A stretch of DNA of 64,000 nt from Microbacterium gorillae (GTDB lineage Bacteria > Actinomycetota > Actinomycetes > Actinomycetales > Microbacteriaceae): assembly GCF_000826185.2 (NCBI RefSeq), contig NZ_LN648870.1, positions 109,761-173,760 on the forward strand, in the 5' to 3' direction. Below, in pieces: positions 29,377 through 38,903 of this stretch; within the stretch, counting starts at the first letter, position 1; every line of letters starts with the position of its first letter. Made by a program: the position numbers and the translations under genes. Under the pieces are notes generated by a model. The model made no database searches and was not told the DNA's origin. It worked only from the letters and a program-made list of their open reading frames with translations.

Positions 29377-30228
29377 ATGCGCCTCCGCCTCGACATCTCG
29401 TACGACGGCACGGCCTTCCGCGGCTGGGCTCGCCAGCCGGGGTTGCGGACCGTCCAGGGCACGATCGAGGAGGCCCTCGCGCGGATCGTCGGTTCCCGCG
29501 CCGCCCTGGTCGTCGCCGGTCGCACGGACGCCGGCGTGCACGCCTCCGGGCAGGTGGCGCACGTGGATCTCGATGACGCACAGGCGGCGCGTGTGACGGC
29601 GGTGCGCCGCGGGGACCACGGCGACCCGGTCGAACGCCTCGCGCACCGCCTCCGGGGCATTCTGGGGGCGTACGCGGACGTGGACGTATCGCGGACGACG
29701 CCGGCTCCGGAGGGATTCGACGCCCGATTCTCCGCGGTGTGGCGTCGGTACGAGTACCGGCTGGCCGACGATGCGTCCGGCTACGACGTCTTCGAGCGGA
29801 ACCGCACGACCCAGGTCCGCGGCGAGCATGACCTCGCGGCGATGAACGACGCCGCATCCCGTTTGATCGGACTGCACGACTTCGCGGCGTACTGCAAGCC
29901 GCGTGAGGAGGCGACGACGATCCGCACGCTGCTGGAGTACACCTGGACCCGCGACGACGCCGGCACCCTGGTGGCGCACCTGCGCGCGGATGCGTTCTGC
30001 CACAGCATGGTGCGGGCCCTGGTGGGCGCGTGCTCCGCGGTCGGTGTCGGCAAGCTCGCGCCGGCGGATGTGGAGACGCTGCGCGAGGCGGGGGAGCGCA
30101 CGAGCGCGTTCAAGGTCCTCGCGGCGCGGGGCCTCACCCTCGCCGAAGTGGGCTACCCGGCGGACGACCTGCTCGCGACGCGCGCCGACCAGACGCGCGC
30201 ACGGCGGGAGTCGCCGGGCGTCATCTGA
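29377..30228 (+). CDS. truA: tRNA pseudouridine(38-40) synthase TruA
   Basis: A 283-residue enzyme that modifies U38-U40 of the tRNA anticodon stem. The catalytic Asp is in VVAGRTDAGVHASGQVAH (~residue 50), and the N terminus MRLRLDISYDGTAFRGWARQ is typical. CHSMVRALVGACSAVG is the conserved C-terminal helix motif. The start is fixed by the -10 box 6 nt upstream. An insertion around residues 68-78 (DAQAARVTAVRRGDH) makes it slightly longer than E. coli TruA. Confidence 0.96.
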   Translation: MRLRLDISYDGTAFRGWARQPGLRTVQGTIEEALARIVGSRAALVVAGRTDAGVHASGQVAHVDLDDAQAARVTAVRRGDHGDPVERLAHRLRGILGAYADVDVSRTTPAPEGFDARFSAVWRRYEYRLADDASGYDVFERNRTTQVRGEHDLAAMNDAASRLIGLHDFAAYCKPREEATTIRTLLEYTWTRDDAGTLVAHLRADAFCHSMVRALVGACSAVGVGKLAPADVETLREAGERTSAFKVLAARGLTLAEVGYPADDLLATRADQTRARRESPGVI

Positions 30229-30260
30229 CCGATGCGCATACGGAGGACAGCCGGGACACG

Positions 30261-30266
30261 TACGCT
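30261..30266 (+). promoter_or_regulatory. -10 box TACGCT, near-leaderless promoter of the endonuclease/phosphatase-fold gene
   Basis: TACGCT ends 8 nt before the ATG at 30275. An upstream ATG at 30269 would lie inside the promoter spacing, which favours 30275. Confidence 0.5.
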
Positions 30267-30274
30267 GGATGGTC

Positions 30275-30988
30275 ATGAGAGTGATCTCGTACAACCTCCG
30301 CAAGCACCGTGCCGCCTCCGAGCTCAGCGCGCTCGTCGCCGACCACGATCCGGACGTGCTGTGCCTGCAGGAGGCGGACACCACCGACCTCCCGGAGCAG
30401 GTCGGAGAGCTGGGGCTGGCCAATGCGACCCGGGGGAACCGGCTCGGACTCGCGGTGTACTACCGCGAGAGCGCGTACCGCTGCGAGGCGACCACCACGC
30501 TGGAGCTGAAGAAGTCGCTGCACGATCGCGTGCTCCGTCCGGCGCACGAGCGGGTGCTGGGGGTCCGCCTGCACGACATCGATGACGGCCACGACGTCAT
30601 CGTGGCGTCCTTCCACGCGGCTCCGCTGACTGCGCTGAACTCGCTTCGTCGGCACCAGATCCGCGCGGCTCTCGCCGGATTGTCCGACCTCGGGGACCAT
30701 CCCATCCTCATGGTCGGCGACTACAACTACCCGGTCTTCAAGGAAGACCTCTCCCGCCGGATGCGTGAGCACGGCTACGAACTGGTGATGAGCGACAGCC
30801 GCACCTACACGCGGTACCGCTACTTCCGCGGCTACTACGACTTCGCGACTTCCGTGGGAATGGACATCTCATCCGTCCGGACGCTCCCGCAGGGATCCAG
30901 CGACCACCTGCCGATCCTCGTCACGGTCGGCGCCCTGCCGGGTGTGCGCCCCGCCTCGCCGGAGGACACCTCGGTCACCTCGCCGTGA
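30275..30988 (+). CDS. Endonuclease/exonuclease/phosphatase family protein
   Basis: A 237-residue member of the exonuclease III/sphingomyelinase/inositol phosphatase fold. The metal-binding Glu is in DVLCLQEADT, Asn/Asp in MVGDYNYPV and the terminal Asp-His in SSDHLPILVTV. The N-terminal RVISYNLRKH matches the first strand. No signal peptide, so probably cytoplasmic. The substrate (DNA, RNA or phosphoester) cannot be told from sequence. The start is set by the -10 box at 30261. It stands alone between truA and rplM. Confidence 0.88.
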   Translation: MRVISYNLRKHRAASELSALVADHDPDVLCLQEADTTDLPEQVGELGLANATRGNRLGLAVYYRESAYRCEATTTLELKKSLHDRVLRPAHERVLGVRLHDIDDGHDVIVASFHAAPLTALNSLRRHQIRAALAGLSDLGDHPILMVGDYNYPVFKEDLSRRMREHGYELVMSDSRTYTRYRYFRGYYDFATSVGMDISSVRTLPQGSSDHLPILVTVGALPGVRPASPEDTSVTSP

Positions 30989-31000
30989 CCCCGGTCCGGT

Positions 31001-31040
31001 TTGGTCGACACGCCCGAATGGCGTAGACTCTTCCCTTGGT
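31001..31040 (+). promoter_or_regulatory. rplM-rpsI promoter with CCTTGGT initial motif
   Basis: TTGGTC (31001-31006), a 17-bp spacer and TAGACT (31024-31029), then 4 nt and CCTTGGT (31034-31040). The leader to rplM is ~135 nt and begins like the infA leader. Confidence 0.7.
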
Positions 31041-31171
31041 GTGCTGCGCCTGCTGCAGTCCACCGCGAACGTGAGCCCTCCACCGGCCGACTGCGGCGAC
31101 ATCCTCGTCGCAATCACCACGGGAGTGGGATTCACGAACCTCTCCGTTCGATCAAAGAAAGCAGCACTATC

Positions 31172-31618
31172 GTGACGCGCACTTTCACTCCGAAGGCTGG
31201 CGAGCTCCAGCGCGAATGGCTGGTCATCGACGCGACTGACGTCGTGCTCGGTCGCCTGGCCTCGCACGCGGCGGCTCTCCTCCGCGGCAAGCACAAGCCG
31301 ACCTTCACCAACTTCATGGACGCCGGCGACTTCGTCGTCATCATCAACGCCGACAAGGTCGCGCTGACGGGTCAGAAGCTCGAGAAGAAGATCGCCTACC
31401 GCCACTCCGGTCACCCGGGTGGACTCAAGGCCGTCGCCTACTCCGAGCTCCTGGAGAAGAACCCGGTCCGCGCCGTCGAGAAGGCTGTTCGCGGCATGCT
31501 GCCGAAGAACACCCTCGGCCGTGACCAGCTGAGCAAGCTCAAGGTGTACGCCGGTGCCGAGCACCCGCACGCTGCCCAGCAGCCCAAGCCGTACGTCTTC
31601 GACCAGGTCGCCCAGTAA
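31172..31618 (+). CDS. rplM: 50S ribosomal protein L13
   Basis: A 148-residue early-assembly protein. [20 protein letters not shown] and [12 protein letters not shown] are diagnostic, as is [13 protein letters not shown] near residue 112. The start is GTG at 31172 with GAAAGCAG upstream. It is followed 25 nt later by rpsI, the usual L13-S9 pair. Confidence 0.97.
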   Translation: MTRTFTPKAGELQREWLVIDATDVVLGRLASHAAALLRGKHKPTFTNFMDAGDFVVIINADKVALTGQKLEKKIAYRHSGHPGGLKAVAYSELLEKNPVRAVEKAVRGMLPKNTLGRDQLSKLKVYAGAEHPHAAQQPKPYVFDQVAQ

Positions 31619-31643
31619 GCGCCGAGAACAAAAGGACACACTC

Positions 31644-32117
31644 GTGGCTGACATCGAAACTCCGCAGAACTACTCCACCGAGACCCCGGTCGTCGAGACC
31701 GCCGTCGAGGCTCCCCGTCCCGTCCTGAGCGTCCCCGGTGGCGCCGTGGGCCGCCGCAAGGAGGCCATCGCGCGCGTGCGCCTGGTCCCGGGTTCCGGCA
31801 CCATCACGGTCAACGGCCGTGCGCTGGAGGACTACTTCCCGAACAAGCTGCACCAGCAGCTGATCAACGACCCGTTCACGGTGCTGAACCTCGTCGGCGC
31901 GTACGACGTGATCGCCCGCATCGGCGGCGGTGGCCCCTCCGGCCAGGCCGGCGCCCTGCGCCTCGGCATCGCTCGCGCGCTGAACGAGATCGACGCTGAG
32001 AACAACCGCCCGACCCTGAAGAAGGCCGGCTTCCTCTCCCGCGATGCTCGCATCAAGGAGCGCAAGAAGGCCGGTCTCAAGAAGGCCCGCAAGGCGCCGC
32101 AGTACTCGAAGCGCTGA
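31644..32117 (+). CDS. rpsI: 30S ribosomal protein S9
   Basis: A 157-residue protein with a ~30-residue N-terminal extension ([20 protein letters not shown]) before the core ([20 protein letters not shown]). The invariant C-terminal KAPQYSKR reaches the P-site tRNA. GTG start with AAAAGGACACACTC upstream. It is followed 14 nt later by glmM, an arrangement common in actinobacteria. Confidence 0.97.
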   Translation: MADIETPQNYSTETPVVETAVEAPRPVLSVPGGAVGRRKEAIARVRLVPGSGTITVNGRALEDYFPNKLHQQLINDPFTVLNLVGAYDVIARIGGGGPSGQAGALRLGIARALNEIDAENNRPTLKKAGFLSRDARIKERKKAGLKKARKAPQYSKR

Positions 32118-32131
32118 GGCTCGGACCTTCT

Positions 32132-33490
32132 ATGCCGATCTTCGGCACGGATGGCGTGCGGGGGCTGGCCAACGGCTCCCTCACTGCCGATCTGGCGCTC
32201 ACCCTGGCCCAGGCGACCGCGGTCGTCCTGGGCCAGGGCCGTTCCGCGGAGGCGCGTCGTCAGGAGGGCAAGCGGCTCAGCGCCGTCATCGCCCGCGACC
32301 CGCGCGTCTCCGGAGAGTTCATCGCGGCGGCCGTGGCAGCGGGTCTGGCATCCTCCGGCGTGGACGTGTACGACGCGGGTGTCATCCCGACGCCGGCCCT
32401 CGCGTTCCTCGTCGGTGACCACGACGCCGACTTCGGTGTCATGGTCTCGGCCTCGCACAACCCGGCGCCCGATAACGGCATCAAGATCTTCGCCCGTGGC
32501 GGCGTGAAGCTGCCGGACGTCGTCGAGCAGCGCATCGAGGCCGCCATGGCCGGTCCGAAGCTGCAGCCCACCGGGGCCGGTGTCGGCCGGATCATCCGGT
32601 TCTCCGACGCGGAGGACCGCTACGTCGTGCACCTGCTCGGGTCGCTGACCCATCGCCTCGACGGCATCCACGTGGTGCTGGATTGCGCCCACGGTGCGGC
32701 AGCCGGCGTCTCTCCGGACGCCTTCCGCGATTCCGGTGCCGAGGTCACCGTGATCGGTGCGGACCCGGACGGGCTGAACATCAACGACGGCGTCGGTTCG
32801 ACGCACCTCGACAACCTGGCTGAGGCCGTCGTCCGCCTCGGCGCCGACGTCGGCATCGCTCACGACGGCGACGCGGACCGCTGCCTCGCGGTGGACGCGG
32901 AGGGCAACGTCATCGACGGCGACCGGATCATGGCGATCCTCGCGGCCGCCATGCACGACGCCGGAACGCTCACGGACGACGTGCTCGTCGCCACCGTCAT
33001 GAGCAACCTCGGCCTGCGCCTGGCGATGAAGGGTCGCGGTATCGAGGTCAAGCAGACCGCGGTCGGTGACCGCTACGTCCTGGAAGCCATGAACGAGGGC
33101 GGCTTCGCTCTCGGCGGCGAGCAGTCCGGGCACGTCATCATGCGCGAGTTCGCCACCACCGGTGACGGCCTGCTGACCGGGCTCCACCTGGTCAGCGAGA
33201 TGGCGCGTCAGGGCAAGAGCCTCGCCGAGCTGGCCTCGATCATGACGGTCTACCCGCAGGTGATGATCAACGTCCGCGGCGTGAACCGGGACGGCGTCCA
33301 CGGCGACTCCGAGATCGCCGCTGCGGTCGCGCGCGCCGGCGATGAGCTGGGGGAGACCGGCCGGGTGCTGCTGCGTCCGTCCGGCACCGAGCCGCTGGTA
33401 CGCGTCATGGTCGAAGCGGCCGACGAGGACACCGCGCACCGTCACGCGGCGGAGCTGGCCGATCTCGTCAAGACGCGCCTCGCGATCTGA
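32132..33490 (+). CDS. glmM: Phosphoglucosamine mutase
   Basis: A 452-residue enzyme that converts glucosamine-6-phosphate to glucosamine-1-phosphate for UDP-GlcNAc and peptidoglycan. [14 protein letters not shown] is the substrate-binding start, [16 protein letters not shown] carries the phospho-Ser, [10 protein letters not shown] the metal loop, GGEQSGHVI the sugar loop and [14 protein letters not shown] the phosphate loop. Probably cotranscribed with rplM-rpsI. A terminator follows. Confidence 0.97.
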   Translation: MPIFGTDGVRGLANGSLTADLALTLAQATAVVLGQGRSAEARRQEGKRLSAVIARDPRVSGEFIAAAVAAGLASSGVDVYDAGVIPTPALAFLVGDHDADFGVMVSASHNPAPDNGIKIFARGGVKLPDVVEQRIEAAMAGPKLQPTGAGVGRIIRFSDAEDRYVVHLLGSLTHRLDGIHVVLDCAHGAAAGVSPDAFRDSGAEVTVIGADPDGLNINDGVGSTHLDNLAEAVVRLGADVGIAHDGDADRCLAVDAEGNVIDGDRIMAILAAAMHDAGTLTDDVLVATVMSNLGLRLAMKGRGIEVKQTAVGDRYVLEAMNEGGFALGGEQSGHVIMREFATTGDGLLTGLHLVSEMARQGKSLAELASIMTVYPQVMINVRGVNRDGVHGDSEIAAAVARAGDELGETGRVLLRPSGTEPLVRVMVEAADEDTAHRHAAELADLVKTRLAI

Positions 33491-33496
33491 ACGTCA

Positions 33497-33530
33497 CGAT
33501 GTGCCCGGGATCTCGGTCCCGGGCTCATCG
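33497..33530 (+). terminator. Bidirectional terminator between glmM and ppx
   Basis: 14-bp inverted repeat (one mismatched pair) around GCCCGGGA/TCCCGGGC with a 6-nt loop, in the 51-bp convergent gap. It is followed by TCGTCGTTT. Confidence 0.8.
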
Positions 33531-33541
33531 TCGTTTCCGGC

Positions 33542-34471
33542 TCAGTCCCGGACGGTCTCGATGTAGCGCAGCAGCAGGCCCTCACGCAGAGCCCACGGCG
33601 ACGCTTCCAGCTCGGTGACCCCGAGGGCGTCCATCGTCTCGTGCAGCACCACCGCGCCGGCGACGATCTGCATCGTCCGGTCGGCCGTGATCCCCGGCAG
33701 GATCTGGCGCGAATCGGCGGGAAGCCTCGCCAGGCGCGGGATCCAGCTGCCCAGCGCACTGCGTGACAGCGTGACGCGGTCCGAGCCCGCCCATCCCGGG
33801 TGCTGGTCCCCGGCCAGGCGCGCCAGGGACCGGATGGTCTTGGAGGATCCCACGACGTGGTCCGGGGAGAGCTGGGTGGCGAACTCGCTCACGACGGGTG
33901 CCAGGGCGGTGCGGACGTGCGCGCGCAGCGCGCCGACGGCCTCCTCCCCGGGAGGGTCCTGCGGAAGGAACTCGACGGTCATCCGACCCGCACCGAGGGG
34001 GAGCGAGCGGGAGATGTCGGGGAGCTCCTCACTGCCGGCGGCGAGCTCCAGGGAGCCGCCACCGATGTCCAGCATCAGCAGCTGGCCGGCGGACCAGCCG
34101 AACCATCGTCGGGCGGCGAGGAACGTCAGGTCGGCCTCCTGCGTTCCGGAGAGAACGCGCAGCGGACGCCCCAGCGCCTCCTCCACCATGGCGATCACCG
34201 CGGGTCCGTTCGGGGCCTCGCGGATCGCGCTGGTCGCCGTCGCGATGAAATCGTCCGGAGCCTCGGCGTCGAGAACCCGCCGCGCCTCGCGCACGGCGTC
34301 CAGGATGGCCGTCACGCCCTCGCTCGCGATCGCGCCGTCGGTGCCGAGGTAGCGCATGAGCCGGACCACGGCGCGCTCGCTCGTGGCGGCGATCGGGCGG
34401 CCACCGGCATGGATGTCGGCGATCAGCAGATGGATGGTGTTCGAGCCGATGTCGAGAACGCCCAGACGCAT
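33542..34471 (-). CDS. ppx: Ppx/GppA family exopolyphosphatase
   Basis: A 309-residue ASKHA-fold phosphatase, the short single-module form of actinobacteria. The N-terminal MRLGVLDIGSNTIHLLIAD is the phosphate-1 motif and LMLDIGGGSLELAAG the phosphate-2 motif. FIATATSAIREAPNG lies between them. Predicted to cleave terminal phosphates from polyphosphate or (p)ppGpp; which substrate cannot be told. The ATG is 6 nt after a TAGGGT box on the minus strand. Divergent from coaA. Confidence 0.9.
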   Translation of the reverse strand: MRLGVLDIGSNTIHLLIADIHAGGRPIAATSERAVVRLMRYLGTDGAIASEGVTAILDAVREARRVLDAEAPDDFIATATSAIREAPNGPAVIAMVEEALGRPLRVLSGTQEADLTFLAARRWFGWSAGQLLMLDIGGGSLELAAGSEELPDISRSLPLGAGRMTVEFLPQDPPGEEAVGALRAHVRTALAPVVSEFATQLSPDHVVGSSKTIRSLARLAGDQHPGWAGSDRVTLSRSALGSWIPRLARLPADSRQILPGITADRTMQIVAGAVVLHETMDALGVTELEASPWALREGLLLRYIETVRD

Positions 34472-34477
34472 GCTGGC

Positions 34478-34483
34478 ACCCTA
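34478..34483 (-). promoter_or_regulatory. -10 box TAGGGT, leaderless promoter of ppx
   Basis: On the minus strand TAGGGT ends 6 nt before the ppx ATG at 34471, with no ribosome binding site. Confidence 0.6.
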
Positions 34484-34545
34484 CCCGTCCCCGCCCGGCG
34501 CGGTGGGGCGTCTCCGACGCGAGTGGAGGGTGTCGCGCGCCGCGA

Positions 34546-34551
34546 TAGCAT
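34546..34551 (+). promoter_or_regulatory. -10 box TAGCAT, leaderless promoter of coaA
   Basis: TAGCAT ends 6 nt before the coaA ATG at 34558. The divergent ppx promoter is ~65 bp away. Confidence 0.6.
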
Positions 34552-34557
34552 GGCGAA

Positions 34558-35502
34558 ATGCCCGACGTCGCCTCCGATCCGTCGCTCAGTCTGTCGCGTG
34601 AGATCCCGCGCGCGGAATGGGCGCGCCTGGCCGCCGGGCTCGCTCAACCGCTGAGCGAGACCGAGCTGGTGCAGCTGCGTGGGCTCGGTGACCGGATGGA
34701 CCTCACCGAGGTGCGCGAGGTGTACCTCCCGCTCAGCCGTCTGCTCAGCCTGTACGCCAGCTCCACCAAGCGTCTGGGCGCCGCGACCAGTGAGTTCCTC
34801 CAGGAGGAGGACGCGACCACGCCCTTCGTGATCGCGATCGCGGGGTCCGTGGCCGTCGGCAAGTCGACCGTGGCCCGTCTGCTGCGCGAGCTCGTCAGCC
34901 GCTGGTCGGACACGCCTCGCGTGGAGCTGGTCACCACCGACGGCTTCCTCTATCCGAACGAGGAGTTGGAGCGGCGCGGGCTCATGGACCGGAAGGGCTT
35001 CCCGGAGTCATACGACCGCCGCGCGCTGCTGTCCTTCCTCACCGAGGTCAAGAGCGGGGCGCCGGAGGTCCGCGCGCCGTTCTACTCGCACATGCGATAC
35101 GACATCGTTCCGGACGCCCACGTCGTGGTCCGCCGTCCGGACATCGTGATCGTGGAGGGGCTGAACGTGCTGCAGCCCCCGCCGAGCCCCAACGAGGTCG
35201 CGGTCAGTGATCTGTTCGACTTCTCCGTCTTCGTGGACGCGGACGTCGAGCACATCCGCACCTGGTACGTCGACCGCTTCCTCGCCCTGCGCCAGGGTGC
35301 GTTCAGCAACCCGCACTCGTACTTCAACGTCTTCGCGCATCTCACCGATGCGGAAGCGGAGCAGGCCGCGCTCGGGTACTGGAACGACATCAACATGCCG
35401 AACCTGGTCGAGAACGTGATGCCGACGCGACACCGCGCCACGCTCGTGCTGCGCAAGGGTGCCGACCACGCGGTCGAGTCCGTCTCCCTGCGCAAGCTCT
35501 GA
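34558..35502 (+). CDS. coaA: Pantothenate kinase, type I
   Basis: A 314-residue enzyme phosphorylating pantothenate, the first committed step to coenzyme A. The P-loop GSVAVGKST is at 96-104, [13 protein letters not shown] and [16 protein letters not shown] follow, and [20 protein letters not shown] is the type I signature. Length matches the CoaA family. The start is fixed by the -10 box 6 nt upstream. A 67-bp gap with its own promoter separates it from glmS. Confidence 0.97.
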   Translation: MPDVASDPSLSLSREIPRAEWARLAAGLAQPLSETELVQLRGLGDRMDLTEVREVYLPLSRLLSLYASSTKRLGAATSEFLQEEDATTPFVIAIAGSVAVGKSTVARLLRELVSRWSDTPRVELVTTDGFLYPNEELERRGLMDRKGFPESYDRRALLSFLTEVKSGAPEVRAPFYSHMRYDIVPDAHVVVRRPDIVIVEGLNVLQPPPSPNEVAVSDLFDFSVFVDADVEHIRTWYVDRFLALRQGAFSNPHSYFNVFAHLTDAEAEQAALGYWNDINMPNLVENVMPTRHRATLVLRKGADHAVESVSLRKL

Positions 35503-35556
35503 CTCTCGTCCGGCGTCTCGCGGGGGGCCTCACAGCAGGGCGGCACAGCGGACCCG

Positions 35557-35562
35557 TAGAAT
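35557..35562 (+). promoter_or_regulatory. -10 box TAGAAT, leaderless promoter of the glmS-acpS-alr-tsaE operon
   Basis: TAGAAT ends 7 nt before the glmS ATG at 35570, with no Shine-Dalgarno. It supports 35570 as the start and a four-gene transcript. Confidence 0.6.
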
Positions 35563-35569
35563 CGGATCC

Positions 35570-37420
35570 ATGTGTGGAATCGTCGGATACGTGGGCGCGC
35601 GCGAGTCGCAGCCCGTCCTGTTGGCCGGGCTCGCCCGACTTGAATACCGCGGTTACGACTCGGCGGGCATCGCTGTCGTCGATGACGCGGGCAAGATCGA
35701 GATGCGCAAGCGCGCCGGCAAGCTCGCCGTCCTGCGCGAGGACCTCGAGGCGCACCCGATGCCCGACGGGCACACCGGCATCGGCCACACGCGGTGGGCG
35801 ACCCACGGTGGACCGACGGACGAGAACGCCCACCCGCACCTCGCCGACGATGACCGGCTGGCCCTGATCCACAACGGCATCATCGAGAACTTCTCCGAGC
35901 TGAAGGCCGACCTCATCGCGGAGGGCTACACGTTCCGCAGCGAGACCGACTCCGAGGTCGCCGCACACCTCGTCGGCCGCGAATACCGCGCCACCGGAGA
36001 CCTCCGCACGGCGTTCCGCAACGTCGTGAACCGCCTCGAGGGCGCGTTCACGCTGCTCGCCGTCCACCAGGACGAGCCCGGTGTCGTCGTCGGCGCCCGC
36101 CGGAACTCCCCGCTGGTGATCGGGCTCGGCGAGGGTGAGAACTTCCTCGGCTCCGACGTCGCCGCCTTCGTCGAGTACACCCGCAGCGCCCTCGCGGTCG
36201 GACAGGACCAGATCGTCGCGATCACTCCGGACGCCGTCGAGATCACCGACTTCGCCGGCAACCCCGCCGAGGCCGAGCCGTTCGAGGTGAGCTGGGACGC
36301 CGCCGCCGCGGAGAAGGGCGGCTGGTCCTCCTTCATGGCCAAGGAGGTGTCCGAGGAGCCGGAGGCCGTGGCCAACACGATCCGCGGCCGCATCCACGAC
36401 GGTGTGATCTCGGTACCCGAGCTCGAGGGCATGGACGACCTCTTCCGCGACATCAACCGCATCATCATCACCGCGTGCGGTACCGCCGCCTACGCCGGCC
36501 AGGTCGGCAAGTACGCCATCGAGCAGTGGACCCGCGTGCCGGTGGACGTGGAGCTCGCGCACGAGTTCCGCTACCGCGACCCGGTGATCGACGAGCACAC
36601 GCTGATCGTCTCGATCAGCCAGTCCGGCGAGACCATGGACACGCTCATGGCCGTCAAGTACGCCCGTGAGCACGGCGCCAAGACGCTGTCCATCTGCAAC
36701 ACGCAGGGCGCGACGATTCCGCGTGAGTCCGACGGTGTGGTCTACACGCACGCGGGCCCGGAGGTCGCGGTCGCCTCGACGAAGGCGTTCGTGGCGCAGA
36801 TCACCGCCCTGCAGCTGTTCGCTCTGCACGTCGGGCGAGTGCGCGGCACGGTCTCGGCTGCCGAGGCCGCCGAGCACGCACGCGAGCTGGAGTCGCTGCC
36901 GGCGAAGATCAGCCAGGTCCTGGAGAACGAGCAGGCGCACATCGAGCAGCTCGCGCACTGGATGGCGGACACGCGTTCGGTGCTGTTCCTCGGCCGCAAC
37001 GTCGGCTTCCCGATCGCCATGGAGGGCGCGCTCAAGCTCAAGGAGCTCGCTTACATCCACGCCGAGGGCTTCGCCGCCGGTGAGCTCAAGCACGGTCCGA
37101 TCGCGCTCATCGAGCCGGGCCAGCCGGTGTTCGTGCTCGTGCCGTCGCCGCGTCACTCCGCGCTGCTGCACAGCAAGGTCGTCTCCAACATCCAGGAGAT
37201 CCGAGCGCGCGGTGCGCGCGTCATCGTGATCGCCGAGGAGGGCGACGCCGCCGTGCTGCCGTTCGCCGACGAGGTGCTGCGCATTCCGCTCGCCGAGCCG
37301 CTGTTCGAGCCCATTCTGTCGGTCGTCCCGCTCCACATCTTCGCGATGGGCCTGGCGACGGCCAAGGGTCTGGACGTGGACCAGCCGCGCAACCTCGCAA
37401 AGTCGGTGACGGTGGAGTGA
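35570..37420 (+). CDS. glmS: Glutamine-fructose-6-phosphate aminotransferase (isomerizing)
   Basis: A 616-residue enzyme making glucosamine-6-phosphate, the entry to amino-sugar and peptidoglycan synthesis. The glutaminase domain (~1-240) begins at the catalytic Cys2 (MCGIVGYVGARES). Two SIS domains follow (ACGTAAYAGQVGKYAIEQW; SQSGETMDTLMAVKYA), and the C terminus is DVDQPRNLAKSVTVE. It heads a tight operon with acpS (GTGA overlap), alr and tsaE, so wall precursor supply and ACP activation are co-expressed. Confidence 0.98.
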   Translation: MCGIVGYVGARESQPVLLAGLARLEYRGYDSAGIAVVDDAGKIEMRKRAGKLAVLREDLEAHPMPDGHTGIGHTRWATHGGPTDENAHPHLADDDRLALIHNGIIENFSELKADLIAEGYTFRSETDSEVAAHLVGREYRATGDLRTAFRNVVNRLEGAFTLLAVHQDEPGVVVGARRNSPLVIGLGEGENFLGSDVAAFVEYTRSALAVGQDQIVAITPDAVEITDFAGNPAEAEPFEVSWDAAAAEKGGWSSFMAKEVSEEPEAVANTIRGRIHDGVISVPELEGMDDLFRDINRIIITACGTAAYAGQVGKYAIEQWTRVPVDVELAHEFRYRDPVIDEHTLIVSISQSGETMDTLMAVKYAREHGAKTLSICNTQGATIPRESDGVVYTHAGPEVAVASTKAFVAQITALQLFALHVGRVRGTVSAAEAAEHARELESLPAKISQVLENEQAHIEQLAHWMADTRSVLFLGRNVGFPIAMEGALKLKELAYIHAEGFAAGELKHGPIALIEPGQPVFVLVPSPRHSALLHSKVVSNIQEIRARGARVIVIAEEGDAAVLPFADEVLRIPLAEPLFEPILSVVPLHIFAMGLATAKGLDVDQPRNLAKSVTVE

Positions 37421-37782
37421 TCGTCGGCATCGGGGTCGATCTGGTTGACATCGCCCGATTCACCCGGTCGGTGGACCGCACGCCGCGCCTGCGGGAGCGG
37501 CTGTTCACGGCGACCGAACGACCCCTGCCGACGCGCTCCCTCGCCGCCCGGTACGCCGCCAAGGAGGCGCTCATCAAGGCGCTCGGCGGCTCGGACGGTG
37601 TGCACTGGAGCGAGATCGAGGTGCGCAACGACCCGGAGGGGCGCCCGTACTTCGACCTGACCGGGTCCACCGCAGAGGTCATCGCCGCGCGCGGCATCGA
37701 CATGATGCACGTCTCGCTGTCCCATGACGGGGGCCTGGCCACGGCGTACGTCATCGCCGAGGCGCGGGGGGAATCGGCATGA
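37417..37782 (+). CDS. acpS: Holo-[acyl-carrier-protein] synthase
   Basis: A 121-residue phosphopantetheinyl transferase that loads ACP from CoA. MIVGIGVDLVDIARF holds the metal-binding Asp, and RYAAKEALIKALGG the Glu/Lys active-site pair. VSLSHDGGLATAYVI is the C-terminal strand motif. The GTG start overlaps the glmS stop, and the stop overlaps alr (ATGA). It depends on the CoA route begun by coaA upstream. Confidence 0.95.
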   Translation: MIVGIGVDLVDIARFTRSVDRTPRLRERLFTATERPLPTRSLAARYAAKEALIKALGGSDGVHWSEIEVRNDPEGRPYFDLTGSTAEVIAARGIDMMHVSLSHDGGLATAYVIAEARGESA

Positions 37783-38903
37783 GCGCCCTGCCTCCCGGAG
37801 TGCTGCGTGAGGCGTCGATCGACGTCGGGGCGATCACGCACAACACTCGCCACATCGCCGCCGCGGTCGGGGTCCCGATCATCGCGGTCGTGAAGGCGGA
37901 CGCCTACGGCCACGGCGCCGTCCGCACCGCGCGCGCGGCGCTGGCCGGGGGCGCGCAGATGCTCGGGGTGACCGACCTCGGGGAGGCGTTCGAGTTGCGG
38001 GACGCGGGCATCGACGCGCCGATCCTCAGTTGGCTGCACGCGCCCGGGACGGACTTCCGGGCCGGGCTCGCGCAGGACATCACGATCGGGGTGTCCTCGC
38101 TCGAGCAGCTGCGCGCGGTCGCCGCGGCCCGCGTGGCGGAGCGTCCGGCGTCCGTGCACCTGAAGTTCGAGACGGGGCTGAGTCGCAACGGCATCGCGCC
38201 CGCGGACCGGTCCGCCGTGCTGGCGGAGACCGCACGCTTCGTGGCGTCCGGAGACATCGTTCTCGACGGCGTGTTCTCGCACCTGTCCAATACGACCGAC
38301 ATCGACGACCTCGCGGCGCTGGCGCGGTTCGAGGATGCGGTCGCGGAGACCTCCGCCGCCGGCCTGCACCCGCGCTGGCGGCACATGGCGGCCACGGGCG
38401 CCGCTCTCACGCTGCCCGCCACGCGACTGGACGCCGTCCGCATCGGCATCGGACTGCACGGCCTGTCTCCGCTGGAGGGCCGCAGCTCCGCCGATCTCGG
38501 TCTGCGGCCGTCGATGACGGTGCGCGGGCAGATCGCGGCGGTACGCCAGGTTCCCGCCGGCACGGGTGTGTCCTACGGCTACCGCTACCGCACCGACCAC
38601 GCCACCACGCTGGCCCTCGTGCCGCTGGGCTACGCGGACGGCGTGCCGCGGGCGGCGTCCGGGCGCGGTCCGGTGCGCATCGGCGACACCATGCACGCTG
38701 TTGCGGGAACCATCGCGATGGATCAGTTCGTCGTCGACGTGGGCGACGCCCCGGTCGCCGTGGGCGACGAGGTGGTCCTGTTCGGCGACCCGGATCGGGG
38801 CGACCCGACCGCTGAGGACTGGGCCGCGGCCGCGGACACGATCAACTACGAGATCGTCACGCGCATCGGCTCCCGCGTACCCCGCCGCGAGGTGCACTCG
38901 TGA
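37779..38903 (+). CDS. alr: Alanine racemase
   Basis: A 374-residue PLP enzyme producing D-alanine for peptidoglycan. The PLP Lys is K39 in VVKADAYGHGA, the catalytic Tyr is in GVSYGYRYRTDHA (about residue 268), and TIAMDQFVVDVGD is the conserved C-terminal beta domain motif. It overlaps acpS and tsaE by 4 nt each. Normal length. Confidence 0.96.
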   Translation: MSALPPGVLREASIDVGAITHNTRHIAAAVGVPIIAVVKADAYGHGAVRTARAALAGGAQMLGVTDLGEAFELRDAGIDAPILSWLHAPGTDFRAGLAQDITIGVSSLEQLRAVAAARVAERPASVHLKFETGLSRNGIAPADRSAVLAETARFVASGDIVLDGVFSHLSNTTDIDDLAALARFEDAVAETSAAGLHPRWRHMAATGAALTLPATRLDAVRIGIGLHGLSPLEGRSSADLGLRPSMTVRGQIAAVRQVPAGTGVSYGYRYRTDHATTLALVPLGYADGVPRAASGRGPVRIGDTMHAVAGTIAMDQFVVDVGDAPVAVGDEVVLFGDPDRGDPTAEDWAAAADTINYEIVTRIGSRVPRREVHS

